DNA of 41,815 nt from Desulfurococcales archaeon (GTDB taxonomy: Archaea; Thermoproteota; Thermoprotei_A; Sulfolobales; NBVN01). Shown here piece after piece: positions 17,487 to 25,201 of this stretch. The stretch is taken from assembly GCA_027064885.1 (NCBI GenBank), contig JAMOOZ010000156.1, positions 1 to 41,815 of the forward strand, in the 5' to 3' direction. The stretch's first letter is position 1. Each line of letters opens with the position of its first letter. Below the pieces are notes generated by a model, which was not told the origin of the DNA, did no database searches, and worked only from the letters and a program-made list of their open reading frames with translations. The position numbers and the translations under genes are program-made.

Positions 17487-18426
17487 CCTGTTCTGTGGAG
17501 GCGGTGGATTTTCTCGAGGCTTTGAGGACGTTGGATTTACAACAGTTCTCGCTATAGATAATAATAGAGCTGCTGCCAGGACATTCGCCGGTAACTTTAG
17601 TGATGCCATAGCTCTCGCAGAGGATATACGCTCCCTATCTTGCGATGACCTGCTTTATTTACTGAATAGCAGACAGCCCAATATAGTAATAGGCTCCCCT
17701 CCCTGCGAACCCTTTACTGGTGCCAACCCGGCGAGGAGAAAAGAACCTTTAGATAGGTTATATAAGGATCCCGCAGGGCAACTTGTCCTGGAGTTCATAC
17801 GCTTTGTTGAATGTCTTCAGCCAAAGGTATTTGTTATGGAAAATGTTCCGGCTCTCCTCGACGGTGACCTTAAGGCAGCACTTAGGGATGAATTCCGAAG
17901 AGCAGGCTTTAATGTTGTTTTTAATATTCTACGGGCTGAAGACTATGGAACCCCTTCTCACAGGGTTAGGCTGTTTGCATCGAACGTGCCCTTAAGGCCT
18001 AAGAAGCTACATCGTAAGATAAGTGTTTGGGAAGCCATACGTGACTTGCCAGAACCGTCGGAGGACCCTATAATACCTAATCACGACAGACCTCCTAGGC
18101 TAAGTAAGAGGAAGCTTAAGCGTGTAACTAGGTTGCGTTGGGGAAGTTCAGTAGTACTTTATGAAGGCGCTGGAGGTCGTCGGTTACCAAACTTGATCCG
18201 GTTACACCCTCATAAATTAGCACCAACCATACTTGGGTGTTCAAGGTTCATACATCCGTTTGAGGATAGGCTTTTGACGGTACGTGAGCAGGCCCGACTT
18301 ATGGGATTCCCTGACGACCATGTATTTCTCGGAGGCAGAGACGAACAGTATAACCAAATTGGGGAGGCCGTCCCACCAACTATGGCTAAAGCTATAGCCT
18401 CACACATACTCAATTTATTGAGGTGA
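17461..18426 (+). CDS. C5-cytosine DNA methyltransferase
   Basis: A 321-aa m5C methyltransferase with the motifs in order: I VVDLFCGGGGFSRGFEDVGF, II LAIDNN, IV GSPPCEPFTGAN with the catalytic Cys, VI VFVMENV, VIII SHRVRLF, and X QIGEAVPP. A region of roughly 100 residues between VIII and X can hold the target-recognition part. All key residues are present, so it is probably active. Start ATG 17461, 26 bases inside tfe; TTG 17443 is a weaker alternative. No restriction endonuclease is next to it: neighbours are tfe and a SPOUT-like gene, so it looks like an orphan methylase fixed in a core operon. A tRNA (Dnmt2-like) substrate cannot be excluded. Confidence 0.9.
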   Translation: MRSDYLVVDLFCGGGGFSRGFEDVGFTTVLAIDNNRAAARTFAGNFSDAIALAEDIRSLSCDDLLYLLNSRQPNIVIGSPPCEPFTGANPARRKEPLDRLYKDPAGQLVLEFIRFVECLQPKVFVMENVPALLDGDLKAALRDEFRRAGFNVVFNILRAEDYGTPSHRVRLFASNVPLRPKKLHRKISVWEAIRDLPEPSEDPIIPNHDRPPRLSKRKLKRVTRLRWGSSVVLYEGAGGRRLPNLIRLHPHKLAPTILGCSRFIHPFEDRLLTVREQARLMGFPDDHVFLGGRDEQYNQIGEAVPPTMAKAIASHILNLLR

Positions 18427-18433
18427 GAGGGAA

Positions 18434-18925
18434 GTGCTTGATAGCATAGTAATTTGTATTCATAACGTTGCGTCGCCGCAGAGACTCATAGATCTAGCGA
18501 AAGTAGTTTTCGGCTTGGGTGATATGAATGTACTTGTAGCGTCAAGAATAACGGGTATGGCTGCCCAAACAGGTGTTCCTGAAGTCATGAGGTATGCATA
18601 CAAGTTAAGAAAGAGTTTCTTGGTTTTCCCGAGTCTTCAGGACGCTATAGACTTGCTAAAACCTGACGAGGTATTATTGCTTGTTCCGGAGGGCTTTCCT
18701 GAAGCGGAAAGCTTGAATTCAAGGACTACTCAAGCTACTCAAGATAAAAGGCTCCTTCTTGTGATTAGCGGTTCTGAGGACGGCTTTACCCGTGCGGATC
18801 TTGGCTTAGGGGATGCCGTGTATCTACCAGGTGTTAAGGAATTTCTTCCATCAGTTGCACTAGTAGCGATAGCTTTGTGGATCTTAAGGCAATCACTCAG
18901 ACAACCTAGGAGAGACTTATTCTAA
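18434..18925 (+). CDS. SPOUT-like protein (COG4080-like)
   Basis: A 163-aa protein beginning IVICIHNVASPQRLIDLAKV, with VLVASRITGMAAQTGVPEVM and a C-terminal LLLVISGSEDGF and GLGDAVYLPGVKEFLPS. I recall this arrangement from a conserved archaeal family annotated variously as SpoU-like methylase or RecB-family nuclease; the Gly-rich C-terminal loops fit a SPOUT fold. No nuclease residues are visible. GTG start follows GAGAGG. It closes the mbf1-hflX-trm56-tfe-methylase run, eight bases after the methylase. Function uncertain, RNA methylation is plausible. Confidence 0.5.
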   Translation: MLDSIVICIHNVASPQRLIDLAKVVFGLGDMNVLVASRITGMAAQTGVPEVMRYAYKLRKSFLVFPSLQDAIDLLKPDEVLLLVPEGFPEAESLNSRTTQATQDKRLLLVISGSEDGFTRADLGLGDAVYLPGVKEFLPSVALVAIALWILRQSLRQPRRDLF

Positions 18926-19004
18926 AGGGATTTACAAGCTTTTAACGCAGTTAATTATACAACTTTTAAGGTCTGTCCTCTCAATTAAGACCTGAGCCGG
19001 CATA

Positions 19005-19528
19005 ATGAAAGCCGGAATAGTGGTAGCACCTTGCTATGCATCGTGATAGCATTGCTTCTTACGATCACAAATGTACCGGAAAACTACATAACTAGCACTC
19101 AGAGTCTATATAGCCTGCCACGACCACGTTCGCCAGTAGCAGTGATGAAGCGAAATTAGTGGACGCAGCGAATTACGGAGGGTGTTGGCACCTTAATAGT
19201 TTGCCCTCAGAGGTTTTCGTGTCTAGGGCAGACACGATAGCGTGGTAGCTAGGGTAAGCACTACTGTCGAGTTTTTAAGCACGCGCAACCATGCCCATAT
19301 GGTAACAGGAAGAGGACTGCAGACACACTTTCAAATGCCAAAATAGTTAACGCGAATCTAAGACTGAACTCACGGGTCATTACTTATGGGAATCGGAATA
19401 CATGTGCTAACTGTAATACTCGGTATACATACTTACATTGTTTTGGAATATTCAGTACCTCAATCTCAGTAATACATAACAGCTCTAAACTGGGACACCT
19501 TGAAGAGTTATGTGGAGATAAGACTTAA
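19005..19528 (+). pseudogene. Decayed gene of an exported or membrane protein
   Basis: The 704-base gap after the SPOUT-like gene has no intact ORF but shows coding-like pieces that chain across frames. ATG 19005 opens a short frame that shifts at about 19024 into a hydrophobic stretch read as LCIVIALLLTITNV, a likely signal peptide or anchor; a second shift near 19130 leads into EAKLVDAANYGGCWHLNSLP, and a further frame reads TADTLSNAKIVNANLRLNSR onward to TAA at 19526-19528. At least three frameshifts would be needed. A TATA-like CTTTTAAGG lies near 18963. I do not recognise the ancestor. Random open frames are the alternative explanation. Confidence 0.4.
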
Positions 19529-19629
19529 GCCGAGGAAGTGTTCTTTTTTATTACTGTTCTACTGTAAAATTAATACATAAGAATTATACACCCTCTAGTA
19601 TAAGAGGTTACTGACAGGGGCACATCACC

Positions 19630-20340
19630 GTGGCTTCAATCTACAGGAAAAACTGGAATATGAACACGCGTAGAAATGGCGTCGACATCATGATAAGTAT
19701 GCTTAAATTTATCGACAAACAAGGGTTTGCATTAAAGACGCACATACTGTACAACGTGAACCTGAATTCGAGAAGTCTTGAGAAATTTTTAAGGAAATTA
19801 ATGGAAGCCAACCTAGTAATGACGGTCAAACGCAATGGGAGAGAGCAGTTCCAAGTAACAATGAAAGGAAAACTATTTCTGAATTACATAGATAGAGCAC
19901 TTACCATGTTAGAGGAAAGCGGATGCATCGAAACCTCCAGGTTAAAGTCCTCAATTAGAAAAACAGTAGGTCTCAAAGACGAAGTAGAAATTAAGGAAGG
20001 AATAGTACGTCACGGAAAAAGCGGTGCACGCCATATATTGAACATGGTCATGGAAATACGTTCAAAGACCGGTAGCACTCAAGAAGTATATATTAACGTT
20101 CTCTGTGATAATGTTAATTTAACGGACGCTGTTCTCTCCCTGGGCTCAATAGTGGCGGTCTCTAGAGACGTAGGTCTACCAGCTATAATGATAGTACCCT
20201 CAAGAATACACTCACAGCTCTCAAACCTAGTAACACAGATACAAGCAAACAGTAAGTCTCCAGGCATAGTAATACTTGGAAAGGAGGAATGGGAACTTCT
20301 AGAAGATACTCTAGTTAGAGCAATAAGGTTTTTCGAATAA
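19630..20340 (+). CDS. Winged-helix protein with possible nuclease-fold C-terminal domain
   Basis: A 236-aa protein. Residues about 18-90 read as a winged helix (MLKFIDKQGFALKTHILYNV, SLEKFLRKLMEANLVMTVKR, MKGKLFLNYIDRA), as in single-domain archaeal regulators. The C-terminal 130 residues contain GKSGARHILNMVMEIR, VYINVLCDNVNLTDAVLSLG and GLPAIMIVPSRIH ending SPGIVILGKEEWELLE, a layout reminiscent of Mrr-like restriction-endonuclease-fold domains, but the usual acidic/lysine catalytic residues are not clear. Probably a regulator with a sensor-like domain (inference). GTG start at 19630. It stands alone between a decayed gene and a tRNA gene. Confidence 0.55.
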   Translation: MASIYRKNWNMNTRRNGVDIMISMLKFIDKQGFALKTHILYNVNLNSRSLEKFLRKLMEANLVMTVKRNGREQFQVTMKGKLFLNYIDRALTMLEESGCIETSRLKSSIRKTVGLKDEVEIKEGIVRHGKSGARHILNMVMEIRSKTGSTQEVYINVLCDNVNLTDAVLSLGSIVAVSRDVGLPAIMIVPSRIHSQLSNLVTQIQANSKSPGIVILGKEEWELLEDTLVRAIRFFE

Positions 20341-20460
20341 TACCTTTCTATCATGAACTAACACTCATTACAGGCAATTTTTCAGGAAGCAGGGTAAGTT
20401 ATTGACAACCACTAATCCCTAATAGGCGAAGGGAACTGTCGCATAGACCGTGTGAGGTGG

Positions 20461-20553
20461 TAGCCGGGCGGGGATTCGAACCCCGGTCACGGGGGCTCTT
20501 CCCATGCAGCCGGGTCCAAAGCCCCGCATCCTTGGCCGCTAGACGACCCGGCT
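20461..20553 (-). tRNA. tRNA-Gln (anticodon TTG) with a 20-nt intron
   Basis: Acceptor stem AGCCGGG pairs with CCCGGCT and the discriminator is A. The D arm is GTCTAGC with GGCCAAGGAT, the anticodon stem CGGGG pairs with CCCCG, and the T arm is CGGGG-TTCGAAT-CCCCG. The anticodon loop reads CTTTGG before a 20-base insertion at 20496-20515, the usual archaeal intron site 37/38, giving anticodon TTG. The mature RNA is 73 nt. The body resembles other archaeal tRNA-Gln. CCA is not encoded. Confidence 0.9.
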
Positions 20554-20656
20554 CCGGATAACAGCATAATATCGCGGGATTTAAGGTTAACCTTTAACTT
20601 GTATGTGGTTCTTTTAATTAGAAAGTATAGACGAATGACAGTTAAAAATTAATCTA

Positions 20657-22054
20657 TTAGCCCTCAGAGACTGGAGGGTTGTGTCCTGGGTCATAGAGAT
20701 ACGCTTTGTAATTTATTACGCCACCGTAGTTGGCTACGAAGCTATGATTAACTATCATTGGTTCCGTGCCCGAAGGCTTCGTAGGATCAAGTACTCCTAT
20801 GGAGGCAGGCTCTACTGTGTAGGTTACGAAGGGCAAATTCACTCCCACGTTTTCATTGTATGTTTTAACTGTACCGGTACCAGGGTCTGTGAGGTCAGAG
20901 GAACAATAGGCGGCACCCAGAGACCCTGAGTATGATATGCTTGCGCTAATACCACTTAGCCCAGAAATACTGAAGCTAATTGTTCCTCCGCAAACTAGGT
21001 TTTTAGGTCCCCAATCCCATAGTACTTGACCCGGATAAGTGTCGGTGTTCCAGTCTGTTACCGTAGTGAACTTCACGTCACCAAATGTGGAGGAGATAAC
21101 CCATGCTCTTTGCGAGTGTATGTTGTACGCAAGGTAGAACTTGTAAGTTTTCCCACCGGACGTGGCTTCAGCATAGTAGTATTCTGTCTTAACCCACTGG
21201 TCGCCCAGTAGAGTAGAGTGCTTCCAACCAACATAACCCAAGAGCCTGAAACCTTCCATCCTAGTAATGCTGTTTCCGTCTATGTCCTCGGCCTTTGCGA
21301 CATCAGGGGTGTTTGTGAGGATACAGGAAAGTAGGGCTATGTCTCTAACAGGGTTCGTGGTGTTCTCAATTACAAAGATGCCTGTACCAATGCCCCACTT
21401 TGTATGCACTATGGAAACAGCGATGGCGGTAGCCCTGAAGATCCTGGGATCAAGGGGAACAGCTCTATAGGGATCTTTGTTCTTTAAGCTAACGCTGGTG
21501 TCAACTAGAAAAACTCTGGGGTAGATTTAACTGTATCCTAGAAGCTTTAGCCATACGTCGTAGAAGTTCTGAAGGCTACCTTCCCCATCAGCGAACGCAA
21601 TTATCATTAGTCTCTTTCCCTTGGTCATCAGTGATGAAAGACTTACGAAAAGGTTATGGTCGCTAACAATGCTGGCAAACAGTTCCTTAGATGAACCCGC
21701 TATAACGACACTGCCGAGCTGAGACGAGCTTTTTATTAACCCTGTAAGCGACTCGGCCTTTAACCTAGGTAGCACGTCCACACGACCAATAGTCTTTAGT
21801 GCTGTGACATTGATAATACGTCCTAGCTTACCTACGACAATAATCTGTCCTAAACTGCATGAACTAAATAGCTTGATATCCTCATTCCTTAGGTACCCAT
21901 ATGGTAACGCGCTTGTATTATTGTAAGGTTGCAGATTAATAGAGAGCACTAGCGACGCAGTAATCAGGGGAACGACTATTAATACGACAATAATAGCCTT
22001 CTTATTTTCTAGGATTTTTTGGCTGTTTTCCGAACTGTTCTTAGCATCGCACAC
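20657..22054 (-). pseudogene. Exported-protein gene split by an in-frame TAA
   Basis: Two open frames lie in the same reading frame and are separated only by a TAA at 21527-21529. The upstream part (175 aa) has an N-terminal anchor IIVVLIVVPLITASLVLSI and ends DVWLKLLGYS; after the stop the frame continues without interruption as IYPRVFLVDTSVSLKNKD and runs 289 codons through FVIENTT and WDWGPKNLVCGG to a Gly/Ser-rich extracellular-type C-terminus. No ATG exists in the 39 codons after the stop, so the second part has no good start of its own. This fits one ancestral surface protein of about 465 aa carrying a recent nonsense mutation; two separate genes or readthrough are possible. GTG start at 22054 follows GGTGAT. 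Family not recognised. Confidence 0.6.
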
Positions 22055-22098
22055 ATGAAGATATCACCATTGAATATCTTAATGAATAGAGATTATAT

Positions 22099-22111
22099 AG
22101 GTAATTTACCT
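22099..22111. promoter_or_regulatory. Palindrome next to the promoter of the split gene
   Basis: AGGTAA-T-TTACCT is a 13-base palindrome that directly abuts the minus-strand TATA-like CTATATAATC of the split exported-protein gene, at the place where the BRE would be. It could be an operator; no second copy was seen upstream of the fibre genes. Confidence 0.3.
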
Positions 22112-22229
22112 TAACCACTGAGCTTTATGGTTAAAATGCAGGTATAGATCACTTTCTTCACAGAGGAACTCATTAGAGTAAAACCATAAGGGTTTAGCAC
22201 TATTGTATTGGTTCTTAGGAAACCTTTGG

Positions 22230-22304
22230 TGGGCCCGCGGGGACTTGAACCCCGGACCTCCGCCGTGTGAGGGCGGCGTCCTAACCGGGCTAGACGACGG
22301 GCCC
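22230..22304 (-). tRNA. tRNA-Val (anticodon CAC)
   Basis: Acceptor stem GGGCCCG pairs with CGGGCCC with discriminator A. D arm GTCTAGCCCGGTTAGGAC, anticodon stem CCGCC/GGCGG with loop CTCACAC giving anticodon CAC, and T arm CCGGGGTTCAAGTCCCCG. No intron; CCA not encoded. It separates the split exported gene from the fibre cluster. Confidence 0.93.
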
Positions 22305-22372
22305 CATTACCCTCTAGAATGAGGCAGGATATTAAGTCTTACCTTACGTCTTGCTTAATGGTTTAGGGAGGA

Positions 22373-22395
22373 TAGGTCTGTAGCTTAGGTCTGTA
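22373..22395 (+). repeat. Tandem decamer upstream of the first fibre gene
   Basis: TAGGTCTGTA occurs at 22373-22382 and 22386-22395, a 13-base period, about 50 bases ahead of the TATA-like CTTTATACACA (22439-22449) of the first TasA-like gene. Could be an activator site; this is inference from position only. Confidence 0.3.
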
Positions 22396-22481
22396 TGTTG
22401 TCTCTATATTTTTGTTCTAAATTATATCTGCACAACACTTTATACACATATACACTCAAGGATACTTGCAGGTAAAAAGCC

Positions 22482-23042
22482 ATGAATAGAACACAAATCT
22501 TCAGTCTCGCGTCACTCGCGCTACTTATTGCCTCAATAGGCGCGGTAGCTGCGATGTGGTCCGAGACCCTAAAGGTGAACGTGAACGTGAACACCGGCGA
22601 AGTGGATGTTAAGTGGAGTAACTGGAGCTGCAATGACGTTGGCGCCGACCCTCAGATCCCGAATTCGGACTTCAGCAATAGTGAGGGTAAGGATGTGGCT
22701 AAGTGTTACGTGCAGGCAGAGAAATACGATGAAGAAGGCGACGTAATTAAGCTAAATGTCACAATAACAAATGCTTACCCAGGTTATCACGCAGTAATAA
22801 CGTTAGTAGTTGACAACATAGGGTCCATTCCTGTAAAGCTGTACAGTAGCAGTATAGGCGAGTACCCGACATCAGCGCTCTCCGTAAGCTTAGATAAGCC
22901 TGAGAGCACACAGATACATCCCGGCGATAATTCGACATACACGCTGACCGTAGACGTATTGCAGGGTGCAGAGGAGAACCAGAGCTACTCATTCGAAGTG
23001 ACTCTGGTCTTCGCTCAGTGGAACGAGGTATCAGGAGACTAA
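22482..23042 (+). CDS. TasA/camelysin-like secreted fibre subunit 1
   Basis: A 186-aa exported protein. Signal peptide: hydrophobic FSLASLALLIASIGAVAA with a likely cut after Ala24, leaving a mature end MWSETLKVNVNVNTGEVDV, the hallmark of SipW-dependent TasA/camelysin-type proteins. The rest is a predicted beta sandwich ending HPGDNSTYTLTVDVLQGAE and QWNE. Two Cys (about residues 50 and 69) may form a disulfide, and several Asn-X-Ser/Thr sites suggest glycosylation. TasA-related proteins form bundling pili in Pyrobaculum (established knowledge), so this is probably a pilus subunit. TATA near 22443 and AGGT before the ATG. The 23.1 kb gene is a paralogue and the processing peptidase is downstream. 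Confidence 0.8.
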   Translation: MNRTQIFSLASLALLIASIGAVAAMWSETLKVNVNVNTGEVDVKWSNWSCNDVGADPQIPNSDFSNSEGKDVAKCYVQAEKYDEEGDVIKLNVTITNAYPGYHAVITLVVDNIGSIPVKLYSSSIGEYPTSALSVSLDKPESTQIHPGDNSTYTLTVDVLQGAEENQSYSFEVTLVFAQWNEVSGD

Positions 23043-23125
23043 ACCACGCTAATGAGTAATAGGTAAATTAAAATGAATAAAATTTTGAATGAAAATATTC
23101 AATAATATGCGTATAGGTGTGAAAA

Positions 23126-23803
23126 ATGAGTAACGCATACATACTAAAACCCGTAGCCTACACGCTACTAATAGTAGCCATAATAACAGGAGCCTTAGCT
23201 ATGTGGTCCGAAACCCTGAAAATTAATGTGAACGTAAATACTGGCGAACTACACTGGAGGTTCAAGCCGGGCTCCGAGATAATAAAGGACGAGTGTGGCA
23301 CAGGAAGCTTAGATTGGAACGCCACGTACCTGACTAACGGATCAATAGGTGCAGAGAGAATAGATGATGCAAAGGATGTAGGATGTACATCAGCACACTT
23401 CTACGACACTAATGGGGACGGTGACCTAGATACTCTGAACATAACGATACATAACGGATATCCATGGTACTACACTCACGTGGCCTTTGCCGTGGAAAAT
23501 GATGGAACCATACCGCTGAAAATATGGAAAGTAGTGATACACGGGCGAACAACTTATGAGATCACGAGCAGCACCGGTATGAGGTTAGACCTCACGGGCG
23601 ACGGTAAACCAGACGTGCTGATATGGTGGGGCGACAACTTCGGGAAGCAGCTCCACCCAGGAGATTACGCTGACATTAGCCTTGAGATAGTAGTGTTACA
23701 GGATGCTCCAGAAAACGCTAACCTCACGATATCGATAACAATGTACGCTATACAGTGGAACGAATACGACAGTGCAATGTCCTCTACCGCAATCCCTGTA
23801 TAA
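23126..23803 (+). CDS. TasA/camelysin-like secreted fibre subunit 2
   Basis: A 225-aa paralogue of the preceding gene. Signal peptide YTLLIVAIITGALA with a likely cut after Ala25, then MWSETLKINVNVNTGELHW, almost identical to subunit 1 over 16 residues. The body is longer and includes a Ca-binding-like FYDTNGDGDLDTLNI and LTGDGKPDVLIWWG, suggesting metal-stabilised folds. The ending LHPGDYADISLEIVVLQDAPEN and QWNEY mirrors subunit 1. Two Cys are again present. It has its own TATA-rich leader and a strong AGGTGTGAAAA before ATG. Could be a minor, tip or anchoring subunit, by analogy with paired bacterial TasA/TapA systems (inference). Confidence 0.78.
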   Translation: MSNAYILKPVAYTLLIVAIITGALAMWSETLKINVNVNTGELHWRFKPGSEIIKDECGTGSLDWNATYLTNGSIGAERIDDAKDVGCTSAHFYDTNGDGDLDTLNITIHNGYPWYYTHVAFAVENDGTIPLKIWKVVIHGRTTYEITSSTGMRLDLTGDGKPDVLIWWGDNFGKQLHPGDYADISLEIVVLQDAPENANLTISITMYAIQWNEYDSAMSSTAIPV

Positions 23804-23926
23804 AAGAGCAAATACTCAAAGCATGTAGGCCCGTAAGTGAAATAGCGTTTTTCTCGTAAGTTTATGTATATATTTTGAACTTATATACTTAGATAACAAA
23901 ACTGAAGTAAGGGGTACTGAAGCACT

Positions 23927-25201
23927 GTGTATGACTTGAGTAACTACACGGAGAGGAAAAGTGTATTATTTACCCTAGGTACGTTTCTAGCAATACTTGC
24001 TTACTCTGTAACCTTCGCAGAATTAAGAGGGATGTCAGCATACGTTGTACCTGCAATTGTCTGGCTATTGGCAGCAGTGCTGCTAACAAAATCAACAATA
24101 ATGATTAGAAACAGCATAAAGGATAAGTTATTCGTGATACTTTTGATACTGCTATCACTACGTTTTACTACTGATGTGATTACTGGCTTAAGTTTAGGCT
24201 TCGGGCTTAACTTACTTTCAGTAAGCATTACTAACATCGTGATCAACATATTGAGAACCTTACCCATGATTGTAGCCCTTGAAAGCTTGCGTACGACCCT
24301 CACCTTCCGTATTGATAAGCTATGTGGTTCCAGAAAACGGGCACTCTTAATTATCGTGATTACCATCGTCATGGCTTTAGCCTACGTTCCCATAACTAGG
24401 TTACTTTCACTCCTTCCACTAACCACAGGAGGGACTGTACAGTTCATTGTTAACAGATTATTTCCGCTACTAGTGGAGAGTGCTGTCCTCACTGCACTAG
24501 CATATATTGGCGGCGCGATCTTTCCAGTAGTCTACATGTCATTAGTTAAGGCTTACATATTCATCATGCCCGTTCTCCCTGTTCAACAGGGTCATGTCAG
24601 GCCCCTAGCATACATACTGACGTCATTACTTCAGCTAGTGATACTATGGGCAATACGAAGTAAACGTATGAGCTTTAGAGAGGTTTACGATTCACTTTTA
24701 AGTAAACGCGCAGGGATGTTGAAGAGGGTAATTCACGTAGCAATGACTGCGTTTAACATCGTCATAGCTGGAGGAATGTTATTCCTTTTAGTTACTGGGG
24801 GGAGATTAACAGTAGTCACTAGCGGCAGCATGACCCCAACGCTCAATGTAGGGGATATAGTAGTTGTTACACCAACGCAAAACCTGCAAAATGGCACAAT
24901 AGCCGTTTATGTTGGGGAGAGGTCCCTAGTTATACACAGGATCGTCGGTGTAACTATGGGTAATAATGGAACGATACTTTACGTTTTCAAAGGAGACGCT
25001 AATGATGATATAGATCCCAACCCAGTACCTCGAGAATACGTAATGGGGAAGATGTCATTTAAAATACCATCATTAGGCCTGCCAGTAGTGCTACTAACAG
25101 AGAGTGTTGGGGGATTCTCCACAATGTCTGCACTACTCATATCACTCACGGTGCTTCTGTATGCCCTCATGCTAGAATCGGAGGTCATGAAACTTTGGTA
25201 A
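23927..25201 (+). CDS. Signal peptidase I (SipW-like) with multi-span membrane domain
   Basis: A 424-aa membrane protein. Residues 1-240 hold about six hydrophobic spans (for example VLFTLGTFLAILAYSVTF and ALLIIVITIVMALAYVPITR) with no known enzymatic motif. Another span near 275-290 leads into an S26 peptidase domain: Ser301 in TSGSMTPTLNVGD, His337 in VIHRIVG replacing the bacterial Lys (ER/archaeal type), and GDANDDIDP with Asp361 region, then a final span. Most archaeal signal peptidases are far shorter, so the N-terminal domain is a fusion. GTG start, TATA-rich TATATATTTTGAACTTATATAC upstream. Its place behind two TasA-like genes marks it as their dedicated processing enzyme. Confidence 0.82.
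   Translation: MYDLSNYTERKSVLFTLGTFLAILAYSVTFAELRGMSAYVVPAIVWLLAAVLLTKSTIMIRNSIKDKLFVILLILLSLRFTTDVITGLSLGFGLNLLSVSITNIVINILRTLPMIVALESLRTTLTFRIDKLCGSRKRALLIIVITIVMALAYVPITRLLSLLPLTTGGTVQFIVNRLFPLLVESAVLTALAYIGGAIFPVVYMSLVKAYIFIMPVLPVQQGHVRPLAYILTSLLQLVILWAIRSKRMSFREVYDSLLSKRAGMLKRVIHVAMTAFNIVIAGGMLFLLVTGGRLTVVTSGSMTPTLNVGDIVVVTPTQNLQNGTIAVYVGERSLVIHRIVGVTMGNNGTILYVFKGDANDDIDPNPVPREYVMGKMSFKIPSLGLPVVLLTESVGGFSTMSALLISLTVLLYALMLESEVMKLW

Noticed and set aside
20681-20929. 82-codon plus-strand frame opposite the split exported gene
   Set aside because: The minus strand carries the longer, signal- and repeat-bearing coding sequence; this frame has no motif.
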